Positions 1-8,865 of a stretch of 40,428 nt of DNA are shown here, piece after piece. A program made the translations under genes and the position numbers. The notes beneath the pieces were generated by a model that did not search any database, was not told the DNA's origin, and saw only the letters and a list, made by a program, of their open reading frames with translations. Every line of letters starts with the position of its first letter. Within the stretch, counting starts at the first letter, position 1. The DNA is from an uncultured Campylobacter sp. (GTDB lineage Bacteria; Campylobacterota; Campylobacteria; Campylobacterales; Campylobacteraceae). Location of the stretch: positions 1 to 40,428 of the forward strand of contig NZ_CALIST010000005.1 of assembly GCF_938041645.1 (NCBI RefSeq), given 5' to 3'.

Positions 1-1097
1 CTCGTAAATCCGTTCACGAGCCACTTCAAACCGGCCTTAAGGCGATCGACGCGCTAGTGCCGATCGGTCGCGGACAGCGCGAGCTCATCATCGGCGACCG
101 CCAAACAGGAAAAACCACCGTTGCTGTTGATACCATCATCAATCAAAAGGGCCAAGACGTCATCTGCATATATGTAGCAATCGGTCAGAAACAATCCACC
201 GTCGCACAAGTCGTTAAAAAGCTTGAAGAATACGGCGCGATGGATTATACGATCGTAGTTGCAGCCGGTGCTAGCGAGGCAGCCGCGCTTCAGTATTTGG
301 CTCCGTATTCGGGCTGCACCATGGGTGAGTATTTCAGAGATAATTCCCGCCACGCGCTTATCATATATGATGATTTAAGCAAGCATGCGGTCGCATATCG
401 CGAGATGTCGCTTATCTTGCGCCGTCCGCCAGGACGTGAGGCGTATCCTGGCGACGTATTTTATCTACACTCCCGTTTGCTTGAGCGTGCTAGTAAGCTA
501 AGCGACGCACTCGGCGCAGGCAGCCTAACGGCGCTTCCTATTATCGAGACGCAAGCAGGTGATGTTTCGGCATATATCCCTACAAACGTCATCTCTATCA
601 CCGACGGTCAAATTTTCCTAGAATCTGGTCTATTTAACTCGGGAATTCGTCCTGCGATCAACGTAGGCCTTTCGGTTAGCCGCGTCGGCGGTTCCGCGCA
701 GATTAAAGCGATCAAAAAGGTCTCAGGAACCTTGCGCCTAGATCTTGCCCAGTACCGTGAGCTTCAGGCGTTTGCGCAGTTTGCGAGCGATTTGGACGAG
801 AGCAGCCGTAAGCAGCTGGATCGCGGACAAAGAATGGTTGAAATTTTAAAGCAACCTCCTTACTCGCCGCTTCCGGTCGAAAATCAAGTGGTCATCATCT
901 TCGCGGGAAGCCGCGGATTTTTGGATGACATACCTGCAAGCTCGATCGGTAAATTTGAAGCCGAGCTCTATCCGTATATTGAGGCGAAATATCCTGAAAT
1001 TTTTGAAGAGATCAGAAGCAAAAAGACCATCGAGAAGGATTTGGAAGAAAATTTAATCAAGGCTCTAAATGACTTTAAAGCGACCTTTGCCGCTTAA
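1..1097 (+). CDS. atpA: ATP synthase F1 subunit alpha, 5' end outside window
   Basis: This is the alpha subunit of the F1 sector of the membrane ATP synthase; it forms the catalytic hexamer with beta. The reading frame is open from the first full codon at position 3 (RKSVHEPLQTG), so the gene starts upstream and about 140 N-terminal residues are missing against the usual length near 505. Visible motifs are the P-loop GDRQTGKTT and the stretch SLILRRPPGREAYPGD typical of alpha subunits. The stop lies 12 bases before atpG, so the two are surely cotranscribed. A GTG at 57 could be mistaken for a start but lies inside the conserved domain. Confidence 0.97.
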   Translation, partial: RKSVHEPLQTGLKAIDALVPIGRGQRELIIGDRQTGKTTVAVDTIINQKGQDVICIYVAIGQKQSTVAQVVKKLEEYGAMDYTIVVAAGASEAAALQYLAPYSGCTMGEYFRDNSRHALIIYDDLSKHAVAYREMSLILRRPPGREAYPGDVFYLHSRLLERASKLSDALGAGSLTALPIIETQAGDVSAYIPTNVISITDGQIFLESGLFNSGIRPAINVGLSVSRVGGSAQIKAIKKVSGTLRLDLAQYRELQAFAQFASDLDESSRKQLDRGQRMVEILKQPPYSPLPVENQVVIIFAGSRGFLDDIPASSIGKFEAELYPYIEAKYPEIFEEIRSKKTIEKDLEENLIKALNDFKATFAA

Positions 1098-1109
1098 AAG
1101 GGCTAAATT

Positions 1110-2018
1110 ATGGCAAATTTAAAAGATATAAAGCTACAGATCAAGAGCGTTAAAAATACGGAGAAGACCACCAAAGCTATGAAGCTGGTCTCCAACGTCA
1201 AGCTCAAAAACACCAAAGAGGCGGCGATGCGCTCGCGAGCTTATGCGGTGAAGATTAACGAGGTCTTAGGTGAAATTTCTGCGCGCGTTAAAAACTACGT
1301 AGGTAATAATTCAGGCAACGACGAAAAACTTAGAATTTTTGATACCACTCGAGAGGTAAAGGTGGTTGATCTGCTGTTTATCACCGCAGATAAAGGACTT
1401 TGTGGCGGTTTTAATATCAATACCATCAAAAAGATCAAAGCTTTGATCGAGGAGCTTAAAGCTAAAAAGATCAAGGTTCGCCTTCGTGCCGTCGGCAAAA
1501 AGGGGATAGAGTATTTTGATTTTCAAGGCATTGAGCTTTTGGAGCGATATATCGGCGTGAGCTCATCTCCATCGTCCGAGAAAGCTAACGAAATCGTGCA
1601 AGCCGCGGTTAAGGATTTTAACGAAGGTAAAACTGACGAAGTTATACTTATCCATAACGGCTATTTGAATATGATTACCCAAGAGATGCGGGTAAATACG
1701 TTGGTGCCAATCGGTGAGCCTGCGATTAATGAGGACGCTTTAAAAACATCTACATTGGAAGTAGAGGTTGAAAGTCCTGAGGATGAAGAAACATTGATGT
1801 TAAATTTAATCCAGAGCTATCTTAGCTACAGCATGTATTACGCGCTGATCGACTCTTTGGCCGCGGAGCACTGCTCGAGAATGAACGCTATGGAGAATGC
1901 GACAAATAACGCCAAAGAACGCGTATCGCAGTTAAATTTAGCATACAACAAAGCCAGACAAGGCTCTATCACGACTGAGCTTATCGAGATCATAAGCGGC
2001 GTCGAATCAATGAAATGA
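1110..2018 (+). CDS. atpG: ATP synthase F1 subunit gamma
   Basis: Gamma is the central rotating shaft that couples proton flow through F0 to catalysis in the alpha/beta ring. The product is 302 residues, in the family range. The N-terminal helix (ANLKDIKLQIKSVKNTEKTT, then KAMKLVSNVK) and the C-terminal helix (EHCSRMNAMENATNNAKE) are the conserved gamma signatures. It follows atpA by 12 bases, and its stop lies 11 bases before the preferred atpD start, the normal epsilonproteobacterial order. Confidence 0.97.
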   Translation: MANLKDIKLQIKSVKNTEKTTKAMKLVSNVKLKNTKEAAMRSRAYAVKINEVLGEISARVKNYVGNNSGNDEKLRIFDTTREVKVVDLLFITADKGLCGGFNINTIKKIKALIEELKAKKIKVRLRAVGKKGIEYFDFQGIELLERYIGVSSSPSSEKANEIVQAAVKDFNEGKTDEVILIHNGYLNMITQEMRVNTLVPIGEPAINEDALKTSTLEVEVESPEDEETLMLNLIQSYLSYSMYYALIDSLAAEHCSRMNAMENATNNAKERVSQLNLAYNKARQGSITTELIEIISGVESMK

Positions 2019-2029
2019 AAGGAAAACGG

Positions 2030-3427
2030 ATGAAAGGAATAATTTCTCAGGTAATGGGTCCCGTGGTCGATGTCGATTTCAAGGACTACTTGCCGAAGAT
2101 TAATGAAGCTATCGAGGTTAAATTTGATGTCGAAGGCGCTCATCGCAGGCTGATCCTAGAGGTAGCTGCACACCTTGGAGACAATCGCGTCCGCACGATC
2201 GCTATGGATATGAGCGATGGACTGAGGCGAGGACTTGAGGCTACGGCTCTTGGCGCGCCTATTACGGTGCCAGTGGGCGAGAAGGTTTTGGGCAGAATTT
2301 TTAATGTCACGGGCGATCTGATCGACGAAGGCGAGGATGAAAAATTTGAAACCCGCTGGTCGATCCACAGAGATCCGCCTAGCTTTGAAAATCAAAGCAC
2401 GAAGAGTGAAATTTTTGAAACCGGCATTAAGGTAGTCGATCTGCTAGCCCCTTACGCGAAGGGCGGCAAGGTAGGCTTATTCGGCGGTGCTGGCGTCGGC
2501 AAGACCGTCATCATCATGGAGTTAATCCACAACGTCGCTTTCAAACATAGCGGCTACTCCGTATTTGCGGGTGTCGGCGAGCGAACGAGAGAGGGAAACG
2601 ACCTTTATAACGAGATGAAAGAATCGGGAGTTCTGGATAAGGTCGCCTTGACCTACGGTCAGATGAACGAGCCGCCGGGGGCGAGAAATCGCATCGCGCT
2701 AACCGGTCTTACGATGGCCGAGTATTTCCGCGACGAGCTTGGGCTTGACGTTTTGATGTTTATTGACAATATCTTCCGCTTCTCGCAGTCGGGTTCGGAG
2801 ATGTCTGCGCTTTTAGGACGAATTCCATCTGCGGTCGGCTATCAGCCTACGCTTGCTAGCGAAATGGGTAAATTACAAGAGCGCATTACTTCTACTAAGA
2901 AGGGTTCTATCACCTCCGTTCAGGCCGTTTATGTGCCTGCGGACGACCTTACCGACCCGGCTCCTGCGACCGTTTTCGCGCACCTTGATGCGACGACCGT
3001 TTTAAACAGAGCGATCGCTGAGAAAGGAATTTATCCTGCCGTCGATCCGCTTGATTCGACCTCAAGAATGCTTGATCCGCAAATTATCGGCGAGGAGCAT
3101 TACAAGGTCGCTCGCGGCGTCCAGGCAGTGCTTCAAAAATACAAAGATTTGCAAGACATTATCGCGATTTTGGGTATGGACGAGCTTAGCGAAGAGGATA
3201 AACTCGTAGTCGAGCGCGCTAGAAAGATCGAGCGCTACCTATCTCAGCCGTTTTTCGTCGCCGAGGTATTTACCGGAAGCCCCGGCAAATATATCTCGCT
3301 AGAGGAGACTATCGCCGGATTTAAGGGAATTTTAGAGGGCAAATACGACGATCTGCCGGAAAATGCCTTTTACATGGTAGGAAATATCGACGAGGTAGTG
3401 GCAAAAGCTGAAAAGATGAAAGCATAG
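2030..3427 (+). CDS. atpD: ATP synthase F1 subunit beta
   Basis: This is the catalytic nucleotide-binding subunit of F1. It has the Walker A motif GGAGVGKT, the GERTREGNDLY stretch and the Walker B region LMFIDNIFRFSQSGSEMSALLGR. An in-frame ATG at 2015 overlaps the atpG stop, but the ATG at 2030 is preferred: it has an AAAGGA ribosome site at 2018-2023, and the product then begins MKGIISQVMGPVVDVDF and is 465 residues, which I recall as the length of the C. jejuni protein. It is followed after 10 bases by atpC. Confidence 0.96.
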   Translation: MKGIISQVMGPVVDVDFKDYLPKINEAIEVKFDVEGAHRRLILEVAAHLGDNRVRTIAMDMSDGLRRGLEATALGAPITVPVGEKVLGRIFNVTGDLIDEGEDEKFETRWSIHRDPPSFENQSTKSEIFETGIKVVDLLAPYAKGGKVGLFGGAGVGKTVIIMELIHNVAFKHSGYSVFAGVGERTREGNDLYNEMKESGVLDKVALTYGQMNEPPGARNRIALTGLTMAEYFRDELGLDVLMFIDNIFRFSQSGSEMSALLGRIPSAVGYQPTLASEMGKLQERITSTKKGSITSVQAVYVPADDLTDPAPATVFAHLDATTVLNRAIAEKGIYPAVDPLDSTSRMLDPQIIGEEHYKVARGVQAVLQKYKDLQDIIAILGMDELSEEDKLVVERARKIERYLSQPFFVAEVFTGSPGKYISLEETIAGFKGILEGKYDDLPENAFYMVGNIDEVVAKAEKMKA

Positions 3428-3437
3428 GAATTTTAAG

Positions 3438-3842
3438 ATGAAAGAATTTTTGCTTTTAGATATCGTTACGCCCGAAGGAATGGTCTTTTCGGGCGAAGTT
3501 AAATCAGTCCAGCTGCCAGGTATTACCGGCGAGCTAGGCGTTTTGCCCGGGCATGCGAGCCTACTAACGGGACTTAAAGACAAAAGCGAAGGCGGAGTCG
3601 TCGAGATCGTGGATAGAGATGGCAAAAAGCAGCTTGTTTTGGTAAATGACGGATTCTTGGAAGTCGATGAAGAAAAAACCACTATCTTAGCTACTCAAGC
3701 CGTAGCTATCGGCGGCGATAGCGAGAATGCGGTCGCGAAGTCTTTGCAGCGAGCCAAAGATCTGCTTGCATCAATAAGCTCGGATGCGGCAAATTCTGCG
3801 GCGATTATGGCTAGAGTAGACGAATTCGCAAGGCAAAGTTAA
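3438..3842 (+). CDS. atpC: ATP synthase F1 subunit epsilon
   Basis: Epsilon binds gamma at the foot of the rotor and can inhibit ATP hydrolysis. The product has 134 residues. The N-terminal beta-sandwich carries the family pattern LLDIVTPEGMVFSGEVKSV, then LPGITGELGVLPGHASLLTGL. A C-terminal helical segment (NAVAKSLQRAKDLLASI) follows. It is the last F1 gene; tolQ starts two bases after its stop, so the atp and tol genes are probably read together in part. Confidence 0.95.
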   Translation: MKEFLLLDIVTPEGMVFSGEVKSVQLPGITGELGVLPGHASLLTGLKDKSEGGVVEIVDRDGKKQLVLVNDGFLEVDEEKTTILATQAVAIGGDSENAVAKSLQRAKDLLASISSDAANSAAIMARVDEFARQS

Positions 3843-3844
3843 GT

Positions 3845-4420
3845 ATGTTAGATCTAATTTTAAGTTATTTTACGAGAAGCACGTTTATTACGATATTTGT
3901 GCTTTCTTGGTTATCCATCTATTTTATCGTCACTTTTACGATTTTGATCTCCAGATTTGTAGGGCTTAGTGCGTGGCAACACCGCGAAGCAAAGGCACTC
4001 GAATCCTTGCTGATGGGCGGTAGGATTTCGCTTTCGGGCTCTATTTTTCAAAAAGTAAATACCGATAAAATTTCAAAAGAAGCCTTGGAAATTTATAAAG
4101 GCAAGGCCGAACGCGACTCCACTAGCGGACTTACTTGGCTATCTATCGTCGCCTCTACTTCGCCGTTTATTGGGCTATTCGGTACGGTTGTTAGCATACT
4201 TCACACATTTTCCAAGCTCGGCGGTGGAAATTCAGGCATCGATACTATCGCTCCTGCGATCAGCGAGGCGCTAGTTGCCACAGGATGTGGAATTTTTGTA
4301 GCGATCCCCGCATACACCTTCAGCTTACTTATAAAACGCAAAGCATACGAAGTTATGAGTATTATAAATCGTACAGCGGATATTTTGCTATTTAAAGCAA
4401 ACACTGGAAAAGCTATTTAA
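3845..4420 (+). CDS. tolQ: TolQ/ExbB-type proton channel protein
   Basis: This is an inner-membrane protein of the MotA/TolQ/ExbB family, which with TolR/ExbD turns the proton gradient into work on TolA or TonB. There are three likely membrane segments: near residues 15-40 (ITIFVLSWLSIYFIVTFTIL), near 100-125 (the conserved TWLSIVASTSPFIGLFGTV), and near 145-165 (ALVATGCGIFVAIPAYTFS). Residues GLFGTVVSI and ALVATGCGIFVAIPA are family signatures. The gene order with tolR, tolA, tolB and pal argues for TolQ over ExbB, although the C. jejuni counterpart is often called exbB. It overlaps tolR by one base (TAATG). Confidence 0.88.
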   Translation: MLDLILSYFTRSTFITIFVLSWLSIYFIVTFTILISRFVGLSAWQHREAKALESLLMGGRISLSGSIFQKVNTDKISKEALEIYKGKAERDSTSGLTWLSIVASTSPFIGLFGTVVSILHTFSKLGGGNSGIDTIAPAISEALVATGCGIFVAIPAYTFSLLIKRKAYEVMSIINRTADILLFKANTGKAI

Positions 4421-4818
4421 TGTATAATTTCGACGAAAATCCAGAGTTAAATATCACTCCGCTCGTCGATATTATGCTTGTTTTGCTAGCGATTTTAATG
4501 GTCGCGCAAACGGCGATTATCTACGATGAAAAGATCGAACTGCCTAGTGGCTCAAAAGCACAGGTTTCGGAAAATACCGCGGAATTCTTGCTTGTGCGTA
4601 TCGGCGAAGATCGCAAGGTTTATATCGACAAAAGCTCGATGAGCCTAACTGAATTCCCGGATAATCTCGTACTGCTTAAAGGCACCGGCAAGTATAGCTT
4701 GGAAAAGCCTGTCTATATCCAAGCCGATAAAAGACTCGTTTACGACGATGTAATGTTTGTTTTAAAAAGCCTAAAGCAGGCGGGTTTTACAAAAGTCGCA
4801 CTTCAAACAAATGGCTAA
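4420..4818 (+). CDS. tolR: TolR/ExbD-type energy transducer subunit
   Basis: This is a small membrane-anchored protein of 132 residues of the ExbD/TolR family. The N-terminus NPELNITPLVDIMLVLLAIL carries the conserved membrane Asp (PLVDIMLVLL) needed for proton coupling in this family. The rest is a periplasmic domain ending in a typical YDDVMFVLKSLKQAGFTKVAL pattern. It starts on the last base of tolQ and ends 8 bases inside tolA, which fits strict cotranslation. Confidence 0.9.
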   Translation: MYNFDENPELNITPLVDIMLVLLAILMVAQTAIIYDEKIELPSGSKAQVSENTAEFLLVRIGEDRKVYIDKSSMSLTEFPDNLVLLKGTGKYSLEKPVYIQADKRLVYDDVMFVLKSLKQAGFTKVALQTNG

Positions 4819-5791
4819 TTATTCAAATTTTACGGGGGTTAAATACGATAATTTTAAATCGTTTTTAATCGCCCTTTTTGCCTATCTACTGGTGATTTTT
4901 GTTCTTTTATATCAAATTTCAAAGCCGCAGGAAAAATTTAAAAAATATACTGACAATCCCAACGATTATATGGATGTTACTTTTGATTTCGAAATAGATG
5001 ATAAACTTCCGTCCGCGCCTGAAATCGCTAAAGAAACAAAGCAAGGCGAGTTTGACAATAAGAATGTGAAGGACGTGCCGGAGGATAAAATTAAGACTAC
5101 GGCGCAAGTAGTTCCGCCACCTCCGGTGCAGGCAAAGCCGAAAGAGCCCGAAAAGCCGAAGGAAGAGCCGAAGCCGGAACCTAAAAAGGACGAGCCTAAA
5201 GCTGAGCCCAAAAAAGAAGAGCCCAAGCCTGAGCCTAAGTTGGAAGATAAACCTTCCGAAAAAGTAGTAGAGAAAAAAGAGGAAGCTAAGCCGGAGCCGA
5301 AAAAAGAGGAAAAACCGAGCTTGAGCGATCTTTTTTCGGATACGACTAAGGACAATAAGAAGCTTGAGGAGAGCGCTAAAGCTAGCGACGCTGTTCAGAG
5401 TAACAAAAAGTCCGATAAAGAAACCGCCACCTCTAGTGCTAAGGATAAAGCGGCATCTAAAAATGCTGTGGTCAAATCCGATAAGCTTGGCGGCAGGACG
5501 CAAAGGACGGGCGAGTATAACGCTTATTACGGTGCTATCGAGAAGAAGCTTCAAGTTCTATGGAGCAGATATGTGGCGACCGCGAAGGACGACGCAAGGA
5601 TTAAGATAGTCTTTAGCGCAGATGGGCGAGTAGCGGATTATACTATTATAGAGCTGGGGCGAGAGACGGAATTTAACCAGAAGTTGCGAGATTTTTTAGA
5701 TAATCTATCGACTCAGAGTTTCCCGAAATCTCCCGACGGAGCGTCGCACGAGATTGATACTAGGATGTCCGACGTAATGAAGACAAATTAG
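4811..5791 (+). CDS. tolA: TolA-like periplasm-spanning protein
   Basis: This is the 326-residue link between the TolQ-TolR motor and TolB/Pal at the outer membrane. One N-terminal membrane segment (about residues 15-35, FLIALFAYLLVIFVLLY) is followed by a long linker rich in Lys, Glu and Pro (about 100-170, many KPEP and KKEEP units) and a Ser/Lys-rich stretch. A C-terminal TolA/TonB-type domain begins near residue 238 (YNAYYGAIEKKLQVLW) and contains IKIVFSADGRVADYTI. It overlaps tolR by 8 bases. The KPEP linker gives a long empty frame on the other strand, which is a shadow. The C. jejuni counterpart is sometimes named tonB. Confidence 0.87.
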   Translation: MANYSNFTGVKYDNFKSFLIALFAYLLVIFVLLYQISKPQEKFKKYTDNPNDYMDVTFDFEIDDKLPSAPEIAKETKQGEFDNKNVKDVPEDKIKTTAQVVPPPPVQAKPKEPEKPKEEPKPEPKKDEPKAEPKKEEPKPEPKLEDKPSEKVVEKKEEAKPEPKKEEKPSLSDLFSDTTKDNKKLEESAKASDAVQSNKKSDKETATSSAKDKAASKNAVVKSDKLGGRTQRTGEYNAYYGAIEKKLQVLWSRYVATAKDDARIKIVFSADGRVADYTIIELGRETEFNQKLRDFLDNLSTQSFPKSPDGASHEIDTRMSDVMKTN

Positions 5792-5809
5792 AATTTGTAA
5801 GGAGAAAAA

Positions 5810-6222
5810 GTGAAGAAACTTTTTTGTATTTTTGCCTTTTGCTGTATGCTTTTTGCAGAAGATGTGGATTCTGCTAAAAATTCTACCTCTTCAAATTTAA
5901 ACATCGAAATTCAAAATTCCTATAAAATAAAATTTATTATAATGATGTTAAAAAGCAGCTGGGTTATTTGTGGCAGTCGCAAAAAATAACCCCTGCTGAA
6001 GGCAGTGTGCTACTCAACGTAAATTTAAGTGCTGGTGGGGAAGTTATTGATTATAGCACAGATTATTTGGAGGGGGATGAAATATTCCGCAAAAAACTTA
6101 AGAACTTTTTGGTGAGGCTTTCGAAACAACGCTTTGCAAAAGCGCCAGACAACAAGCCTCGTAAATTTGGGATTTTTTTAAAATATAATGTTAAATCAGA
6201 TCAAATTAAGGAGAAAAGATGA
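5810..6222 (+). pseudogene. Frameshifted small secreted TolA-C-like protein
   Basis: A GTG at 5810 with an AAGGAG site at 5799-5804 opens a frame with a good signal peptide (VKKLFCIFAFCCMLFA) that stops at 5987-5989. From about 5930 the adjacent frame reads NKIYYNDVKKQLGYLW, then LLNVNLSAGGEVIDYS and EIFRKKLKNFLVRLSKQRFAKAPDN, clearly related to the TolA C-terminal domain just upstream. One extra A in the AAAA run at 5924-5927 would join the two parts into one exported protein of about 137 residues. The end overlaps tolB by ATGA, so the downstream half still looks built into the operon. It could be a recent pseudogene, a phase-variable gene, recoded by frameshifting, or a sequencing error. 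No such gene sits here in C. jejuni as far as I recall. Confidence 0.75.
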
Positions 6223-7466
6223 AAAAACTGCTTATGATTCTTGCATTTTGTAGTAGCATTTTCGCAGCAGATGCGACTATGTCTATCGTAAACGAAGGGG
6301 TAAATCTACCTAAAATCGTCGTTCAAGATGCATCGAACCTTGCAAATTCAGAATTTGGCAACAAATTCTTTAAACTTATGGTGGGTGATCTAAAGGTCGG
6401 CGCGACTTTTGAAGTCAGCGACGAGTATCTACAAAGCAGCTATGATGCGGGCGCTTCCGATAATCTAGGCTCTAGCGGCGCCGCTCTGATCGTGCGCTAC
6501 GCGGTAAGTGATAAAAGCTCGCCGATGAGCCTAAAAGCCAAAGTACTTGAGGCGAACAGCGGCAGGGTGATGTACGAGAAGAGCTTTACGCTTTCAAATG
6601 CCGAAAAGTATCCGTTTTTAGCACACATGGCGGTATCTGAGATCGTCAAGCAGTTAGGCTACTCAAATGTCGATTGGATGAAGGAGATGATTTTGCTCTC
6701 TCGCTACACTTCGACGCGCGAGAGCGAGATTATGGTGGCTGATTATACGCTTACCTATCAGCAGGTGGTGCTTCGTGGCGGATTAAATATCTTCCCTAAA
6801 TGGGCAAGCGCAGCGCAGAACGAATTTTATTATACCTACTATGTCAATAAAAATACGCCCGCTATCTATAAATTTAATCTATCCAACGGTAGCAAGAGTA
6901 AAATTTTTACCGGTCATGGCATGACGATAGCTTCAGATGTAAGCGCCGACGGCAGAAAGCTTCTAATCACCAATGCGCCTAAAGATCAACCCGATATTTA
7001 TTTATATGATATAGCCTCGGGCAGCGCTAAGCAAATTACCGATTACGCTGGCATTGATGTAAATGGAAATTTTATCGACGGCGATTCGCGCGTGGCTTTT
7101 GTGAGCGATCGTCTGGGTTATCCAAACGTATTCGCCACTAGCATAAATGGCGGCAACGTTCAGCAGCTCGTCTATCACGGCAAAAATAATAACTCCATCA
7201 GCACAAATGGCAATTACGTTACTTACTCTAGTCGCGACGGCGGGGGCGGATTTAATATATATTTAATCTCAACTCAAACCGATATGATTCGCCAGTTAAC
7301 GGCTAGCGGCAAAAATATGTTTCCTAGATTTTCTAGCGATGGCGGCAGCATTATGTTTATCAAGCAAGACGGCGGCGGAAGCTCGGTAGGTATTATCAGA
7401 GTTAACGAGAATAAAAGTTTCCAATTTCCGTTAAGAGTGGGTAAAATTCAATCGGTTGATTGGTAA
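6219..7466 (+). CDS. tolB: Tol-Pal system beta-propeller protein TolB
   Basis: TolB is a periplasmic protein that binds Pal and helps keep the outer membrane constricted at division. The 415-residue product begins with a signal peptide (MKKLLMILAFCSSIFAADA) and an N-terminal domain. The C-terminal part is a beta-propeller with repeated units such as ASDVSADGRKLLITNAPKDQ, PDIYLYDIASGSAKQIT, RVAFVSDRLGYPNVFA and MFPRFSSDGGSIMF. Its ATG overlaps the stop of the frameshifted TolA-C-like gene and an AAGGAG site lies just upstream. Confidence 0.94.
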   Translation: MKKLLMILAFCSSIFAADATMSIVNEGVNLPKIVVQDASNLANSEFGNKFFKLMVGDLKVGATFEVSDEYLQSSYDAGASDNLGSSGAALIVRYAVSDKSSPMSLKAKVLEANSGRVMYEKSFTLSNAEKYPFLAHMAVSEIVKQLGYSNVDWMKEMILLSRYTSTRESEIMVADYTLTYQQVVLRGGLNIFPKWASAAQNEFYYTYYVNKNTPAIYKFNLSNGSKSKIFTGHGMTIASDVSADGRKLLITNAPKDQPDIYLYDIASGSAKQITDYAGIDVNGNFIDGDSRVAFVSDRLGYPNVFATSINGGNVQQLVYHGKNNNSISTNGNYVTYSSRDGGGGFNIYLISTQTDMIRQLTASGKNMFPRFSSDGGSIMFIKQDGGGSSVGIIRVNENKSFQFPLRVGKIQSVDW

Positions 7467-7483
7467 AATATTAAAAAATCTCG

Positions 7484-7492
7484 TGATATAAT
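7484..7492 (+). promoter_or_regulatory. Probable promoter for pal
   Basis: An extended -10 element TGATATAAT lies 30 bases before the pal start in the 55-base gap after tolB. Campylobacter housekeeping promoters typically show a TGnTATAAT element with little -35 conservation. An AAAGGA site follows at about 7510. This would let pal be made in excess over the rest of the Tol proteins. Confidence 0.6.
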
Positions 7493-7521
7493 GACTTCAA
7501 TTTTTTTTGAAAGGATAGAAA

Positions 7522-7995
7522 ATGAAACATTTAGTTTTATCTTCGATAGCAGTTGCTGCTCTATTATTGAGCGGTTGTTCTAAAAAGACCCCAGAGGCCG
7601 ATACTACAAGCACAAGTGATGCAGATAGACTAGCTGCTTTGGCATCTCAGATCCAAAGTGAAGTTGGCACTGTTTATTTCGACTTTGATAAATTTAATAT
7701 TAGAGCCGATCAACAAGGCACAATCAATAATAACGCAGCTCTATTCAATCAGGCAGGCGCAGAGTCCCTAACTGTTAAAGTTGAGGGTAACTGCGATGAG
7801 TGGGGTTCTGATGAGTACAACTATGCTCTTGGTCTAAAGAGAGCTACTGCAGCTAAAGACGCATTGGTTGCTCAAGGCGTAAATGAGAGCAGAATTTCCG
7901 TAGTAAGCTACGGCGAGAGCAATATGGCTTGCACAGAACATTCTAAAGAGTGCGACGCTCAAAACAGACGCGACGAATTCAAAGTTGGATTCTAA
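7522..7995 (+). CDS. pal: Peptidoglycan-associated lipoprotein Pal
   Basis: Pal is an outer-membrane lipoprotein that binds peptidoglycan and TolB; the Campylobacter homologue is known as Omp18. The 157-residue product has a signal peptide ending in a lipobox (LLLSGC, Cys at about residue 19) and an OmpA-like peptidoglycan-binding domain: TVYFDFDKFNIR, then VEGNCDEWGSDEYNYALG, then RRDEFKVGF. Its stop lies just before the likely cpoB start. A promoter of its own is visible upstream. Confidence 0.95.
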   Translation: MKHLVLSSIAVAALLLSGCSKKTPEADTTSTSDADRLAALASQIQSEVGTVYFDFDKFNIRADQQGTINNNAALFNQAGAESLTVKVEGNCDEWGSDEYNYALGLKRATAAKDALVAQGVNESRISVVSYGESNMACTEHSKECDAQNRRDEFKVGF

Positions 7996-7996
7996 T

Positions 7997-8815
7997 TTGA
8001 AATTTAAAAATTTCACGGTGGCGGCTCTTTTGGGAGCTGCCACTTTTTTAAATGCAGAAACTTCTGCATTTGATGCTGGCAATATTGATTCAGGCAGCTC
8101 TTACGGACTAACTGAAAACGAGCAGGTATTGCGCGATAACCGCAAGCGTATAAGCGAAATGCAAACTAGTGTAGATAATACACGCGAGAGTGTCGAAGGT
8201 TTGCGAAGCGTCCTTGAAGGAACAAATTCTAAAATTTCGAACCTGGAAAACAGGGTGGCGGATCTAGAAATTCGCGCTACCGGCAAAAGCCAAGGCAACA
8301 GCGAGCTAGATCAGATGAAACGAGATATCGCAACTATAAAAGCCCAAATCGCTGAAATCAATAAAAAATTAGGTAGCGGCGGCAGCGTAAAAAAAAACGC
8401 TGAATTAGACGCAGGTGCTGCCTCAACCCCCGCTAGTACAAAATCAGATTCCGATTTTAAATCAAAAGATCAGGCTTCGGTGTTGAAAGAGGCCGACACT
8501 TTATATGCCAAAAAAGACTATTCCGGCGCAAAAGAGCGCTACAATTATTTAGTATCTAAAAATTACAAGCCCGCTAAGGCAAATTACATGCTGGGCGAAA
8601 TTTCATATTTCTCCGGCTCATACGCAGAAGCGATAAACTATTATAAAAAGAGCATCTCGCACAACGAGAGCCAAGACTACACCCCAAAGCTACTCTATCA
8701 CACCGCGATCAGCTTCGATAAGATCGGCGATAAAGACAGCGCAAATAAATTCTACAAAGCGTTAAAGGCTTCATACCCGGACTCTAAAGAAGCTAAAGCC
8801 GCGCCCACTAGATAA
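7997..8815 (+). CDS. cpoB: CpoB/YbgF-like Tol-Pal coiled-coil TPR protein
   Basis: This periplasmic protein of the CpoB (YbgF) family links Tol-Pal to peptidoglycan synthesis in enteric bacteria. A signal peptide (KFKNFTVAALLGAATFLNA) is followed by a coiled coil (about residues 40-120, heptads in RISEMQTSVDNTRESVEGLR) and C-terminal tetratricopeptide repeats (ADTLYAKKDYSGAKERYNYL and YMLGEISYFSGSYAEAINYY). The start is uncertain: TTG at 7985 lies inside pal, and TTG at 7997 lies one base after the pal stop. I prefer 7997 because the product then begins with a clean signal peptide and GGA lies upstream. Confidence 0.85.
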   Translation: MKFKNFTVAALLGAATFLNAETSAFDAGNIDSGSSYGLTENEQVLRDNRKRISEMQTSVDNTRESVEGLRSVLEGTNSKISNLENRVADLEIRATGKSQGNSELDQMKRDIATIKAQIAEINKKLGSGGSVKKNAELDAGAASTPASTKSDSDFKSKDQASVLKEADTLYAKKDYSGAKERYNYLVSKNYKPAKANYMLGEISYFSGSYAEAINYYKKSISHNESQDYTPKLLYHTAISFDKIGDKDSANKFYKALKASYPDSKEAKAAPTR

Positions 8816-8865
8816 CCTAAATTTAAATACAAACTCAAAAATAAAATTTTAAATAGGAGAAAACT

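Noticed and set aside
4919..5554. Long minus-strand frames across tolA
   Set aside because: They mirror the Lys/Glu/Pro repeat of the TolA linker and have a biased, membrane-like composition only because of that.
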